35,735 nucleotides of DNA from an uncultured Bacteroidia bacterium (GTDB lineage: Bacteria; Bacteroidota; Bacteroidia; Bacteroidales; Prolixibacteraceae). Both the position numbers and the translations under genes were made by a program. This document shows, piece by piece, positions 16,091-24,942 of the stretch. Position 1 is the first letter of the stretch. Each line of letters opens with the position of its first letter. The DNA is taken from assembly GCA_903881215.1 (NCBI GenBank), contig CAIRSO010000879.1:1-35735 (forward strand), written 5' to 3'. The notes below the pieces were generated by a model. That model was not told the DNA's origin. It was given only the letters and a program-made list of their open reading frames with translations, and ran no database searches.

Positions 16091-17497
16091 TTACATTTTG
16101 TAAAACTGTTCCCAACCTTTCCTTGGCGGCGGACCAACCAACAATTCATTGCCAATCTTGCTGCTTGTGATCTCTTTTTTATCCTTGTCGAAAACCAGTT
16201 TTGTGTTTAAGCGTTGCGCCAAAACCCCCAATGCCATTACCTGACACAACGGTCCGGCGACTTCAAATGATGACCTGCATTTCTCTTCACCTTTGCATGC
16301 TTTGAGGAAATTGGCGTAATGGTTGGAAGGTGTTTCCGGAACAAACGGCAGCTTCGATTCCATCTCTTTTGCTTTTTCGGATGGGATGATCACAAGTGGT
16401 GCACTGTGGGAGCCTCCTTTGAAGGTTAGTTCCTTGCTGTAGATGATTTTTCCGGGGTACCTTTTGGTGTTAATGTTACCGGATGTTGGAGGCGGAATGT
16501 CTTTCGCCCTGACGGGTTCACCATAGAAATCAGGAAGCTTGGGCTGATTGTTAAACCCATCGTACCATTCCAACTCGAGGGCCGGCATGCCTTTCCTTTC
16601 GGGGAATTTAAATGATAAAGTGGAAGCCTGCGGAAAAATAAAGGTACTGTGACCGTCCATAAATACCGGATCGACTTCGTAAGGTAAACCCAATTGCAGA
16701 AATTGATGGGCTGTATCAAAAATATGTGCGCCCCAGTCGCCCAATGCACCATTGCCAAACTCGAACCACGAACGCCAGTCGCCATTGATGTACCCTTTGT
16801 TGAAGGCAAAATGGCGTGAAGTGGTAAGCCACAAGTCCCAATCCAGATTATCCGGGATTGGTTGCTCTGGAAGGAAATCCGACACTTTCATGCCATGCCA
16901 CCGACGGCCGTTGTTCATGAAGGCTGTAATCTTCGTGACATCCTTGATAATGCCGGCTTCGGTCCAGGCCTTGAACTGAAAATAGTTCTCCTCAGAATGT
17001 CCCTGGTTGCCCATCTGGCAGGCAACTTTGTGCTTTTTTTCACCTTTCATCATCAGCTCAACTTCATGGAAAGTGTGCCCCATGGGCTTTTCGGTATAGA
17101 CATGTTTTCCCTGCGACATTGCCAGCATCGTAATGGGGAAATGGGAGAAATCGGGAACTCCGGCGGTGATGGCATCAAATTGATTCCCCATTTTGTCGAA
17201 CATCTGTCTGAAATCCTGAAAGCGTGGAAGATCCGGAAACATTCCCAAAACTTCCTGGGTATTGGCCGACCCGACTTCTGTATCACAAAGAGCCACGATG
17301 TTGCAAAGGCCTGTTTTATGAAGTGATTTGATAATGTCTTTTCCCCGGTTGCCGATTCCGCAGCAGGCGAGGTTCACCTTATCGCTGGGGGCAACATATC
17401 CGAATTTTTTGCCGAATACAGCCGATGGCAGAATGGAAAATCCGGCTACAGCCGTAGTGGCAATTGCACTTGTTTTAAAGAATTCTCTTCTCTTCAT
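16091..17497 (-). CDS. Tat-exported Gfo/Idh/MocA-family oxidoreductase
   Basis: This NAD(P)-dependent oxidoreductase of 468 residues starts with a twin-arginine signal (MKRREFFKTSAIATTAVAGF), so it is probably exported folded with its cofactor bound. The Rossmann fold has GIGNRG at 47-52. The family motif EKPMG is at 136-140, where the Lys is catalytic in relatives, and GDWGAHIFDTAH at 253-264 supplies the second conserved Asp/His pair. Export of such proteins is known for glucose-fructose oxidoreductase and for GH109-type glycosidases, which cleave by transient oxidation. Inside a PUL it may therefore act as an NAD-dependent glycosidase or sugar-modifying enzyme; this is inference. Neighbours are GH27 (65 bp upstream) and GH127 (133 bp downstream). 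Assignment to a CAZy family is not possible by eye. Confidence 0.93.
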   Translation of the reverse strand: MKRREFFKTSAIATTAVAGFSILPSAVFGKKFGYVAPSDKVNLACCGIGNRGKDIIKSLHKTGLCNIVALCDTEVGSANTQEVLGMFPDLPRFQDFRQMFDKMGNQFDAITAGVPDFSHFPITMLAMSQGKHVYTEKPMGHTFHEVELMMKGEKKHKVACQMGNQGHSEENYFQFKAWTEAGIIKDVTKITAFMNNGRRWHGMKVSDFLPEQPIPDNLDWDLWLTTSRHFAFNKGYINGDWRSWFEFGNGALGDWGAHIFDTAHQFLQLGLPYEVDPVFMDGHSTFIFPQASTLSFKFPERKGMPALELEWYDGFNNQPKLPDFYGEPVRAKDIPPPTSGNINTKRYPGKIIYSKELTFKGGSHSAPLVIIPSEKAKEMESKLPFVPETPSNHYANFLKACKGEEKCRSSFEVAGPLCQVMALGVLAQRLNTKLVFDKDKKEITSSKIGNELLVGPPPRKGWEQFYKM

Positions 17498-17528
17498 TAT
17501 TCTCTATTTTTAATTTGTCGTTTCTTTT

Positions 17529-17550
17529 TTCACCACAATAGACACATAGG
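17529..17550. repeat. Possible degenerate copy of a widespread CTCTGTGTCTCTGTGGTGAA-like intergenic element
   Basis: Between the GH27 and Gfo/Idh genes, the minus strand reads CCTATGTGTCTATTGTGGTG followed by AA and more A. This closely resembles the motif CTCTGTGTCTCTGTGGTGAA that I recall as recurring between genes in many environmental bacterial genomes. Only one copy is present here, so its nature cannot be judged from this window. The similarity is from memory, not from a search. Confidence 0.3.
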
Positions 17551-17562
17551 TCTCATTAGATT

Positions 17563-19602
17563 TCAATTGACTCTATTTGCCGTTTGATTAACCGGAAATA
17601 TCCGAAGCATGATGACCCCATGATACCTGATTTCGGCAGCAAAAGAGTCGCTGAATTCGCCCAAATCCTTTTGTCTCCAGAGATCTCTCAATTTCAGAGT
17701 TCCGGTCAGTCCCAGCTTCTTGAAATCCAGCGTAAATTGTTTTGGCACTTCGTTGCCCCATCGAAAATAGGTTGGTGGAGTTTTGCCATAGTCGTCCGTG
17801 TAGAAAAGTCCGACTGCGATTGAGCCGTCCTCCAATGGTTTCCGCCAGATCTGCACGCCATTTTCATCGGCTACCAGGCGTGCCGGTTTGCCCAAAGGAT
17901 CCTGGTTCACGGCAATGACTTCATCGTTGGTGAGCAGATTGAGGGTAAAATCATCCAGCTGCTCGATTGGGCAACCGATCAGCAGAGGTGCTGCCAGCAG
18001 GCTGAAAATGCTGACGTGGCTGTATTGTTCATCCGGCGTTAGCTTGGTTGGATGCATCACGGAAGGACCCATGCTCACGTTCCCTAGCACCATCATGTCG
18101 GGATCATTCCAATGACCGGGACCCCCATAACCGGCCCATTTGTCAATGGTGAAAGCCAGCGAATAGAGACTTGTCCAGCTGTCACGAATATCCGGACCTG
18201 TACGCCAGGCATTGGTTAACCGGGCCCAGTCTGCAGCCTTCTCAAATGGGGCATTGTTTGATATGCTAAAAACGATGTCCCTTCCTGATTTTTTAAGAGC
18301 ATCCGACATGAGTTTGGTTGAGGTTACATCGATTTTCCAGTCGTATTTAAGGTAGTCGAACCCCCACTCGGCCATTTGAAGTGCATCATTTGTTTCGAAC
18401 CTGGACTTGCCGATTGGTCCGGATGAGCGCCTGTTTTTCTTGATGGGTTCATGTTTTTCGCCGCCTTTTTCAAAATCGGAGGATGCCCCCGGATAGCCGG
18501 CATAACTATAAACGTAAGGCGTAGAGTAGATGCCGGCCCTCAAGCCAAGGGAATGGATATACTCCACCATTTCCTTGATTTTCGGAAATTTTTCGTTTGG
18601 CTGCAATGCATTCAGTTTGCCTCCGCGGAAGCCTTGCCACGAATCATCAATGTTGATGTAGCTCCAGCCGTGGTTGTTCAAGCCCTTGCTCACCATGGCA
18701 TCTGCTGTGGCAATCACTTTCTCCCTATCGATCTTTTCAGCCCAGGAATTCCAGCCATTCCAGCCTATCGGAGGAGTTAAGGCAATGGTATCCCCAATGC
18801 ATATTTTAAGGATCACGGATGCCTCGCCCAACTCATTTTTCGCTTTGAGTGAGACAGGATAAACGCCACGTTTGGCCACTTTTCCTGTGATAATACCTGT
18901 CTGCGAGTCCAGCTTAAGTCCCCCGGGGAGATTGGATGCGAAAAATTCCATCGGGCGTTTCCCGGTAGTTGCAATTGAATAAAAAAATGGATTTCCGGGT
19001 GTTGCACCGAAGATTCTTGCAGAATTGATTCGAGGTGTTTGCGGAGGATCAGGTGTCAATGTTACTTTTTCGTCGGTATTTGGGATAAGCGCTGGAAGAC
19101 TGTCCCGAATCATCTCAAATTTCGCATTGGCCCAGTTGCAGTAGGTCATCTTATTCTTTAATCCTCCGATATCATCGATAGCCAAAAGTCCCAATCTCTT
19201 AATACCTCTCAGGTCGAGGGCAATCTTTTTTGCCGGATCGCCAACGCGCATTTCACCGCTTTCGAACAATATTTTCTTGTCTCCGACCACATAAAATTTT
19301 ATCGCTATATCCTTGTTCGCCTTGTCATCGGCTCCGACTTCTGCGGTAAATTTCAAGGCATTCCCGTTTAGAAGGAAGGGAAACACCGCGGGAGTGATTG
19401 ATCCAATCCCTCTTTGATAGGAAACACCGGCAATGTGAATGGTATCTGACATATAGCTGGATTTGGTTTTTACCGGACGGATTCCTTCCGAAAACGAAAC
19501 CATCGTCAGGTCATCCAGCCAAACTTCAGATCCTTTTTCTGCACATGATCCGAGGATAATGCAACAGATGTACAGGGCAAAAACCTTTGATATTTTTTTC
19601 AT
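17563..19602 (-). CDS. GH27 alpha-galactosidase-like lipoprotein with N-terminal NPCBM domain (copy A)
   Basis: This retaining exo-glycosidase is most likely an alpha-galactosidase; alpha-N-acetylgalactosaminidase or beta-L-arabinopyranosidase are known alternatives in GH27. The 679-residue protein has a lipoprotein signal with LGSC at 17-20. An NPCBM-type carbohydrate-binding domain follows (about 25-165, with IHIAGVSYQRGIG), then a putative Ig-like domain (about 190-270, with LPGGLKLDSQTGIITG), then the GH27 barrel from PPIGWNGWNSW (277-287). D421 in YLKYDW is the nucleophile, and R467/D471 in WRTGPDIRDSW match Arg227/Asp231 of human alpha-galactosidase A. It lies 3 bp after a close paralog, with near gap-free alignment over the whole length. 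The two probably act on different linkages or sulfation states of the same sugar; that is inference. Confidence 0.96.
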   Translation of the reverse strand: MKKISKVFALYICCIILGSCAEKGSEVWLDDLTMVSFSEGIRPVKTKSSYMSDTIHIAGVSYQRGIGSITPAVFPFLLNGNALKFTAEVGADDKANKDIAIKFYVVGDKKILFESGEMRVGDPAKKIALDLRGIKRLGLLAIDDIGGLKNKMTYCNWANAKFEMIRDSLPALIPNTDEKVTLTPDPPQTPRINSARIFGATPGNPFFYSIATTGKRPMEFFASNLPGGLKLDSQTGIITGKVAKRGVYPVSLKAKNELGEASVILKICIGDTIALTPPIGWNGWNSWAEKIDREKVIATADAMVSKGLNNHGWSYINIDDSWQGFRGGKLNALQPNEKFPKIKEMVEYIHSLGLRAGIYSTPYVYSYAGYPGASSDFEKGGEKHEPIKKNRRSSGPIGKSRFETNDALQMAEWGFDYLKYDWKIDVTSTKLMSDALKKSGRDIVFSISNNAPFEKAADWARLTNAWRTGPDIRDSWTSLYSLAFTIDKWAGYGGPGHWNDPDMMVLGNVSMGPSVMHPTKLTPDEQYSHVSIFSLLAAPLLIGCPIEQLDDFTLNLLTNDEVIAVNQDPLGKPARLVADENGVQIWRKPLEDGSIAVGLFYTDDYGKTPPTYFRWGNEVPKQFTLDFKKLGLTGTLKLRDLWRQKDLGEFSDSFAAEIRYHGVIMLRIFPVNQTANRVN

Positions 19603-19605
19603 AGT

Positions 19606-21615
19606 TCAAATTTTTTTCATTCTTATCATGACCACCCCATGGTGCCTTATTTCTGTCTCGAACAAACCGACAAAAGCTCCCAGATCCTTTTGTCGCCAGA
19701 GATCCCGGAGTTGGTATTTGCCTTTTAAACCAACTTTGGCAAAATCAAACGAATACTTTTTCGAAGGTTCATTGCCCCAGTGGAAGTAAGATTGAGGTGT
19801 CTTTCCAAAGTCTGCTGTGTAAAACAAGCCAACCGCTACCGAGCCATCTTCCAACGTTTTTGCCCAGATTTGAACGCCATTTTCATCGGCAACCAGGCGT
19901 GCCGGTTTGCCCAAAGGATCCTGGTTCACGGCTATCACTTCATCATTGGTGAGCAGATTTAGCGTAAAAGCATCCAGCTGTTCGATGGGACAACCTATTA
20001 GCAATGGTGCCGCCAGCAGACTGAAAAGGCTGACGTGGCTGTATTGTTCATCGGGCGTGAGTCGGGTCGGATGAAGGTCGGTGCCCGTGGTTACATTTCC
20101 GAGGATCAGCATATCGGGGTCGTTCCAATGTCCGGGCCCGCCATAGGGAGCCCACTTGTCGATGGTAAATGCCGAAGTATATAGGCTCAGCCAGCTGTCG
20201 CGAATATCAGGACCGGTGCGCCAGGCATTGGAGATTCTGGCCCAATCTTTCGCCTGAGCGAATGGCGCTGAATTGGATAAGCTGTACAAAATGTCCCTTC
20301 CCGATTTCTTCAAGGCCTCCGACATCCGCTCAGCGGAAACAAGATCGATACGCCAGTCGTATTTCAGGTAATCGACACCCCATTCTGCCATTTGCAGGGC
20401 ATCTTCTTTTTCGAATCTGAACTTTCCAACATAGCGATATGCTCTCTTGTTGGCCTTGATAGAATCAGGATATTCTCCTTTTTCAAAGTCGGATGAGGCA
20501 CCGGCATATCCGGCATAGGTCGAAATCCAGGGAGTGGAGTAAACGCCAAGTTTTAGTCCCATGGCATGAATGTCGTCAATCATCTCCTTAAACTTTGGGA
20601 ATTTCTCGTTGGGCTGGATGCCATTGAACTTTCCTCCCCGCTGACCCTCCCAGGCATCGTCGATGTTGATGTAGGTCCAACCATGATTGTTAAGTCCCAT
20701 CATCACCATGGCATTGGCAGAGGCAAGTACCTTTTCCCCATCGATATTCCTGGCCCAGGAATTCCAGCCGTTCCAACCGATTGGGGGGGTGAGTGCGACG
20801 GTGTCACCTACCACAATTTTCAACGATTTTGTGCCTACGCCGGATGCGCTTTTTGCTACAAGTGTTGCAAGGTAGGATCCCATCTTGGCAACTTTCCCTG
20901 TGATGATACCGGTTTTGGTATCCAATGATAGTCCGCCGGGTAAGTTCTTTGCCGAAAAAGTGATGGGTCTTTCACCTGTGGCAACAATGGTAAAAAGGAA
21001 CGGATTGCCTGGCGTCACCCCAAAAATTCCGGCCGAATTAATTTTGGGAGATTTGGCCGGGGCAGGAGTTAAAATGTATTTTTCTCCGTCGTTGGGAATG
21101 GGTTGAGGCATGTTTTCGCCTTGCATAACCAGCTTTGCGTCTGCCCAGTTTGAATAGGTTCGGCCATAACCCTCATCATCCAAATTTACTGTTACGAGAA
21201 GTCCCAGACGTTGAATCCCGGCAAGGCGAACATTCACTTTTTTCGGTAGATCACCAACCTTCATCGGACCGCTTTCGAAGAGGATTTTTTTATCGCCAAC
21301 AACAAAAAACTGAACATGCATGGATGTATTCCCCTTGTCATCGGCGCCTACCATCGCTGAAAATTGTTCGGCTTTCCCATTCAGTAAAAAGGAGAGTACC
21401 CCGACCGACTGAACCCCAACGCCCCGGTCAAACTTCTTGCCGGCGATACGGATAGAATCTCCACCCTGATTTTTCTTTGCAGAAACGGAAGGAATCCCTT
21501 GCGAAAAGGTTTGGATTTTTAGATCATCCAGCCAGATTTTGGTGGTCTTTTGGGTGCAAGCCCCAAAGGAGAGAAGGAGAATTAATGGGATGACGAAACG
21601 TATAGACTTGTACAT
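19606..21615 (-). CDS. GH27 alpha-galactosidase-like lipoprotein with N-terminal NPCBM domain (copy B)
   Basis: This is the second GH27 enzyme in tandem, with 669 residues and the same layout as copy A. It has a lipobox cysteine at residue 20 (LLLSFGAC), an NPCBM domain (about 25-165), a putative Ig-like domain (about 190-270), and a GH27 barrel from PPIGWNGWNSW (277-287) ending in a beta-domain. Nucleophile D420 (YLKYDW) and acid/base D470 with R466 (WRTGPDIRDSW) are intact. By eye about 60 percent of residues are shared with copy A, and more in the barrel. One stretch of 41 bases (19892-19932) is identical to 17873-17913. Only 3 bp separate the two genes, so they are co-translated products of a local duplication. 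The sugar specificity remains open as for copy A. Confidence 0.96.
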   Translation of the reverse strand: MYKSIRFVIPLILLLSFGACTQKTTKIWLDDLKIQTFSQGIPSVSAKKNQGGDSIRIAGKKFDRGVGVQSVGVLSFLLNGKAEQFSAMVGADDKGNTSMHVQFFVVGDKKILFESGPMKVGDLPKKVNVRLAGIQRLGLLVTVNLDDEGYGRTYSNWADAKLVMQGENMPQPIPNDGEKYILTPAPAKSPKINSAGIFGVTPGNPFLFTIVATGERPITFSAKNLPGGLSLDTKTGIITGKVAKMGSYLATLVAKSASGVGTKSLKIVVGDTVALTPPIGWNGWNSWARNIDGEKVLASANAMVMMGLNNHGWTYINIDDAWEGQRGGKFNGIQPNEKFPKFKEMIDDIHAMGLKLGVYSTPWISTYAGYAGASSDFEKGEYPDSIKANKRAYRYVGKFRFEKEDALQMAEWGVDYLKYDWRIDLVSAERMSEALKKSGRDILYSLSNSAPFAQAKDWARISNAWRTGPDIRDSWLSLYTSAFTIDKWAPYGGPGHWNDPDMLILGNVTTGTDLHPTRLTPDEQYSHVSLFSLLAAPLLIGCPIEQLDAFTLNLLTNDEVIAVNQDPLGKPARLVADENGVQIWAKTLEDGSVAVGLFYTADFGKTPQSYFHWGNEPSKKYSFDFAKVGLKGKYQLRDLWRQKDLGAFVGLFETEIRHHGVVMIRMKKI

Positions 21616-21675
21616 ATTTTATGTCTCAGGTAAAGTAAAACTTGAAAGTAGACAGGATATTAATTTTGAAAATAA

Positions 21676-23145
21676 TTATAAGATCGTATCGCCACCACTC
21701 GCCTTGTATATTCCAAAATTTGCAAGGGCAGGGGTATTGTTGGCATCCCTGATATTGATGCGGATTTTGCTGCCTGCTATAGGTGTAATTCTAAGCAGTC
21801 TTTTGAAACCGATGCTGGTGCCACTAGCAATGGTTTGCCAACCGCCTGGAAGCAGAAGCTGAATGTCGAAGGAGGCAATTCTCTGTCCAAAGCGAATGGG
21901 TTCCTGAAGCAAAATCCGGTCAAATTTTTTGGTGCTGTCGATGGCCATTTCCAGGGTCGCCTGCCTTTTGTCTTTTGCCGCTGCCCAGTAGCTGTTGGCA
22001 TCATTGTCAGTGATGTTTGCCGGACTGAATTTGGCATCTCCCGAATATTGATTGGAGGCTGTCACTTTTGCGTTGGCAACCATATTTTCCTTGAAGGTCT
22101 TGTCCAGGATTTCTTTGAATTTCTTCAGCGAAGCCACATCTTTATCGGCAAAAAGGCCATCCCGGTTAGGGGGCAGGTTCAGCAGGAAAACTGCATTGCG
22201 ACCAACCGACCGGTAGTAGAGATCTACCAGTTGTGAAGGGGTCTTGACGGTTTCATCGTCGGCGGTGTGGAAAAACCATCCCTTTCTGATGGAGACATCG
22301 CACTGGCCGATTACCCATGAAGTGCCGTAGAAATCGCCGGTGTTGAGGTAATCCTGATCGGCATCACCCACGGCGACTTTGCTTCTATCCAGCATGCTCC
22401 AGCAAGTTTCGCCGGCGATACCGCGCTCATTGCCGATCCAACGGATATCAGGGCCCGCATCGGAAAAGATAGAGGCACCCGGTTGTAGTTTGTATACGAT
22501 TTCACGGATTTCCTCCCAGGGGTAATAGCCTTTTTTGTCGATCTTTCTTGTCTCTTTGGCACCACCATAGTATCCATCGCCACCATTGGCACCATCGAAC
22601 CAAACCTCGGTGAGTTTGCCATAATTGGTCAGCAGTTCACGCAGCTGGTTCTTGTAATAAGTGAGATAGGCGGGAGTGCCGTATCCGGCATGATTCCGGT
22701 CCCACGGAGATAAATAGAGGCCTGCCTTAATCCCATACTTGGCACAAGCCTCCGTAAATTCCTTCACGATATCACCTTTTCCGTTTTTATACGGACTGTT
22801 TTTGATGGAATGCTCAGTGTAAGCACTCGGCCACAAACAGAAACCATCGTGGTGCTTAGCGGTAAGGATCAGCTCTTTGAAACCACCCTCCTTGGCTGCT
22901 TTAACCCACTGTTCGCAATCCAGTTTTTTTGGGTCAAACAAGGTTGGCGACTCATCGCCGTATCCCCATTCCTTGTCGGTAAAAGTATTCATGTTGAAAT
23001 GAACGAATCCAACTACTTCGAGGGATTGGTAGTCCAGTTGTTTTTGAGAGGGCACCACTTTATTGGCCGGAATGTCCGATGGATTTTTTTGGGCTGCGGC
23101 AGATTGAAGCAGCGCAAAGAAAAGAAGAAGGAATAGGGTTTTCAT
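21676..23145 (-). CDS. GH29 alpha-L-fucosidase with C-terminal discoidin-like domain, secreted
   Basis: This retaining alpha-L-fucosidase has 489 residues. Its signal peptide ends near residue 19 (LLQSAAAQ). The TIM barrel shows AKHHDGFCLW (96-105) and EVWFDGANG (180-188), whose D184 is the nucleophile. E240 in WIGNERG is the likely acid/base, 56 residues later, a spacing like that of subfamily-B (1,3/1,4-linked) fucosidases. From about residue 365 an F5/8-type-C (discoidin, CBM32-like) domain follows (VTASNQYSGDAKFSPANITD). The start codon is preceded by an unusual 9-bp tandem repeat and no Shine-Dalgarno sequence. Together with GH95 it points to a fucose-bearing substrate. The family is firm, the linkage preference is not. 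Confidence 0.96.
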   Translation of the reverse strand: MKTLFLLLFFALLQSAAAQKNPSDIPANKVVPSQKQLDYQSLEVVGFVHFNMNTFTDKEWGYGDESPTLFDPKKLDCEQWVKAAKEGGFKELILTAKHHDGFCLWPSAYTEHSIKNSPYKNGKGDIVKEFTEACAKYGIKAGLYLSPWDRNHAGYGTPAYLTYYKNQLRELLTNYGKLTEVWFDGANGGDGYYGGAKETRKIDKKGYYPWEEIREIVYKLQPGASIFSDAGPDIRWIGNERGIAGETCWSMLDRSKVAVGDADQDYLNTGDFYGTSWVIGQCDVSIRKGWFFHTADDETVKTPSQLVDLYYRSVGRNAVFLLNLPPNRDGLFADKDVASLKKFKEILDKTFKENMVANAKVTASNQYSGDAKFSPANITDNDANSYWAAAKDKRQATLEMAIDSTKKFDRILLQEPIRFGQRIASFDIQLLLPGGWQTIASGTSIGFKRLLRITPIAGSKIRINIRDANNTPALANFGIYKASGGDTIL

Positions 23146-23153
23146 AAGTTATA

Positions 23154-23220
23154 GTTTGAAATGTTTGAAATGTTTGAAATGTTTGAAATGTTTGAAATGT
23201 TTGAAATGTTTGAAATGTTT
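23154..23220 (-). repeat. Perfect 9-bp tandem repeat, 7 copies plus a partial, in the GH29 leader
   Basis: On the plus strand GTTTGAAAT is repeated seven times without a mismatch (23154-23216), followed by GTTT. On the coding strand the unit is ATTTCAAAC. The array fills most of the 93-bp gap between the GH28-like and GH29 genes and ends 8 bases from the GH29 ATG. Read as mRNA the array contains no G, so it should be unstructured. Perfect copies suggest recent expansion and a length that may vary between strains. The effect on GH29 expression is inference. It is not CRISPR: there are no spacers. Confidence 0.97.
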
Positions 23221-23238
23221 TATCATCCAATAAAACTA

Positions 23239-24825
23239 TTAGAAATTTTTCACAACCCCCTTCTCTTCGCTCACCGGCATCTTCAGATTATTCAGCTTTA
23301 TGCCGGAACTGTTGTTGAAGTATAGTACCGGCATCTCTTTGGCGGTAGGTATGTCTACATCCGTTAGGTCAATTCCCTTGACATCATCCATAACCATGGC
23401 AGGTCTGAAGTCAACTTCACGGTAGTTTAGTTTTACATTTTTCATTTTGATCCCTTCAGCATGGCGCAGGTAAAAGCCCCAGGCAGGTAACTCGCCGAAC
23501 ATTGAAAATTCAGGGTAGCCGGCAATATTTTCGGGTACCGAAGTGATTTCGCTGAGCGGTATATAGGCAATCTCCTTGCTGGCCCTGCCTCCATAGGTGA
23601 TCTCGATGTTTTCCAGTGTTATGTCCTGAACAGGGTTGTCAGGAATGCCGACAATGGAGGAAGGTATCAGGTTGTAAGGTAAAAACGGGTGACCGAAAAT
23701 GTGAAAATGGCCGGGCCGTTTGGGCATTTTGTCCTCGCCGGGATGGAGATGGTCCGGCGGACCTTCAATCGGATACCCCTGATCCGGCTTGTACAGCGGG
23801 ATGTCGGCTTTCAGATTAGCGATGTAAACGCCATTGAGTGTTCCGGCTTTTTGATTCTTGTTTCGTTGCCCACGACGGATAAAAATGGCATTCCCTGTAT
23901 TTTTTGCCGACACATTTTGAATATCAATATTCTCAAGAAAGCCTCCATCCACAGATTCGATGGCGATGGCCGACCGGTAAGTATCAAAGACTGTCAGGTT
24001 ACGAACTTTGATATTTCTAAATCCACCCGAACCGGCAGTCCCTATCTTAAAGCCATTGGCACTGGATCGTACGGTACAGCTGTCTATGAATACATTCTCG
24101 CAGAAGGAATTTGGATTCTCCGATTTCAGGCAAATAGCATCGTCGGAAGAATTGATGAAGCAATTGGTGATTTTTACATTTTTGGAATCCGTGATATCCA
24201 GTCCGTCGTTGTTCCAATAGGCAGTACTTTGAACCTTGATCCTGTCGATGACAACATTGTTGCACTCCCTGTAATCCTGTACCCAGCTGGATGCATTTTT
24301 GAGGGTGATACCGGAAATGTTTACCTCTGTGCAGTTGCGAAAAAAGATGATAAGTGCTCTGCCGGCATCCGGCCTCTTAAACAACCATAGTGAATCTTGT
24401 TTCAGTTCACCGTTTCTGAGTTTTCTGAAAATATCGAGCATAAGTTCCTGCCCCTGACCGTCAATGATTCCTGATCCGCTGATGCTGATATTCTTTTGAT
24501 CTTTGGCATAAATCAGCGCCCGACGGGTACCGGTACTGGTATAATCATCTACTTTGTTCGTTCCCAGCAGGCAGGCACCGGCTTCTAAATGAAGATTCAC
24601 ACCTGATTTCAGGAAAAGTGTTCCTGTCATAAAGTTTCCCGGAGGAACGATCACCTGTCCGCCGCCCGAGGAGGACACCTCATCTATGGCATTTTGAATT
24701 GAGGCGGCGTTGTTGGTGATGCCATCCGCTTTGGCACCATAAGTAGTAATAATATGCTCATTTTTCTGGTTGCAGCCGATTGCTGAATAGAGCAAAAGGG
24801 AGTACAAAAGCCATCTTGTTTTCAT
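23239..24825 (-). CDS. GH28-like right-handed beta-helix lipoprotein, non-canonical active site
   Basis: This polygalacturonase-superfamily protein of 528 residues has a lipoprotein signal (LLLYSAIGC, Cys18). The fold is opened by ITTYGAKADGITNNAASIQN (26-45), and beta-helix repeats run to the end. Catalytic Asps of GH28 are present at NNDGLDITD (D207) and SSDDAICLK (D228/D229). The canonical GHG is replaced by ANG (256-258) and the RIK motif by RSA (284-286), as in a divergent GH28-related group. It may therefore be an exo-hydrolase on galacturonic acid, rhamnose or another sugar, not a polygalacturonase. It lies 117 bp after a sulfatase and 93 bp before GH29. Fold and superfamily are secure; substrate is unknown. 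Confidence 0.9.
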   Translation of the reverse strand: MKTRWLLYSLLLYSAIGCNQKNEHIITTYGAKADGITNNAASIQNAIDEVSSSGGGQVIVPPGNFMTGTLFLKSGVNLHLEAGACLLGTNKVDDYTSTGTRRALIYAKDQKNISISGSGIIDGQGQELMLDIFRKLRNGELKQDSLWLFKRPDAGRALIIFFRNCTEVNISGITLKNASSWVQDYRECNNVVIDRIKVQSTAYWNNDGLDITDSKNVKITNCFINSSDDAICLKSENPNSFCENVFIDSCTVRSSANGFKIGTAGSGGFRNIKVRNLTVFDTYRSAIAIESVDGGFLENIDIQNVSAKNTGNAIFIRRGQRNKNQKAGTLNGVYIANLKADIPLYKPDQGYPIEGPPDHLHPGEDKMPKRPGHFHIFGHPFLPYNLIPSSIVGIPDNPVQDITLENIEITYGGRASKEIAYIPLSEITSVPENIAGYPEFSMFGELPAWGFYLRHAEGIKMKNVKLNYREVDFRPAMVMDDVKGIDLTDVDIPTAKEMPVLYFNNSSGIKLNNLKMPVSEEKGVVKNF

Positions 24826-24942
24826 ACTATAATAATTTGTTTTTAAAGGCAGTATGGAACTCCATGTTGATGAAAATTATTATCACACTCTTGGGCGTTG
24901 TGAAGCAACATGTTCGTTTCATAGTCTGTTATCGTATTGTAA
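24826..24942 (-). other. 117-bp spacer between a sulfatase and the GH28-like gene, no clear signal
   Basis: This AT-rich gap has no exact TAnnTTTG promoter element on the minus strand and no hairpin beyond a 4-bp stem (ATGG/CCAT). It could hold an internal start or processing site, but nothing supports one. Confidence 0.35.

Noticed and set aside
15970-16155. 61-codon minus-strand frame between the Gfo/Idh and GH127 genes
   Set aside because: It overlaps the end of the Gfo/Idh gene in another frame, has low-complexity composition and no homology signal visible by eye.
23154-23220. Possible CRISPR-like array
   Set aside because: The 9-bp units abut with no spacers, so it is a simple tandem repeat.
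23689-24390. 233-codon open frame on the plus strand
   Set aside because: It is antisense to the GH28-like gene, which has a full beta-helix and catalytic Asps. No start signal or family resemblance supports it.
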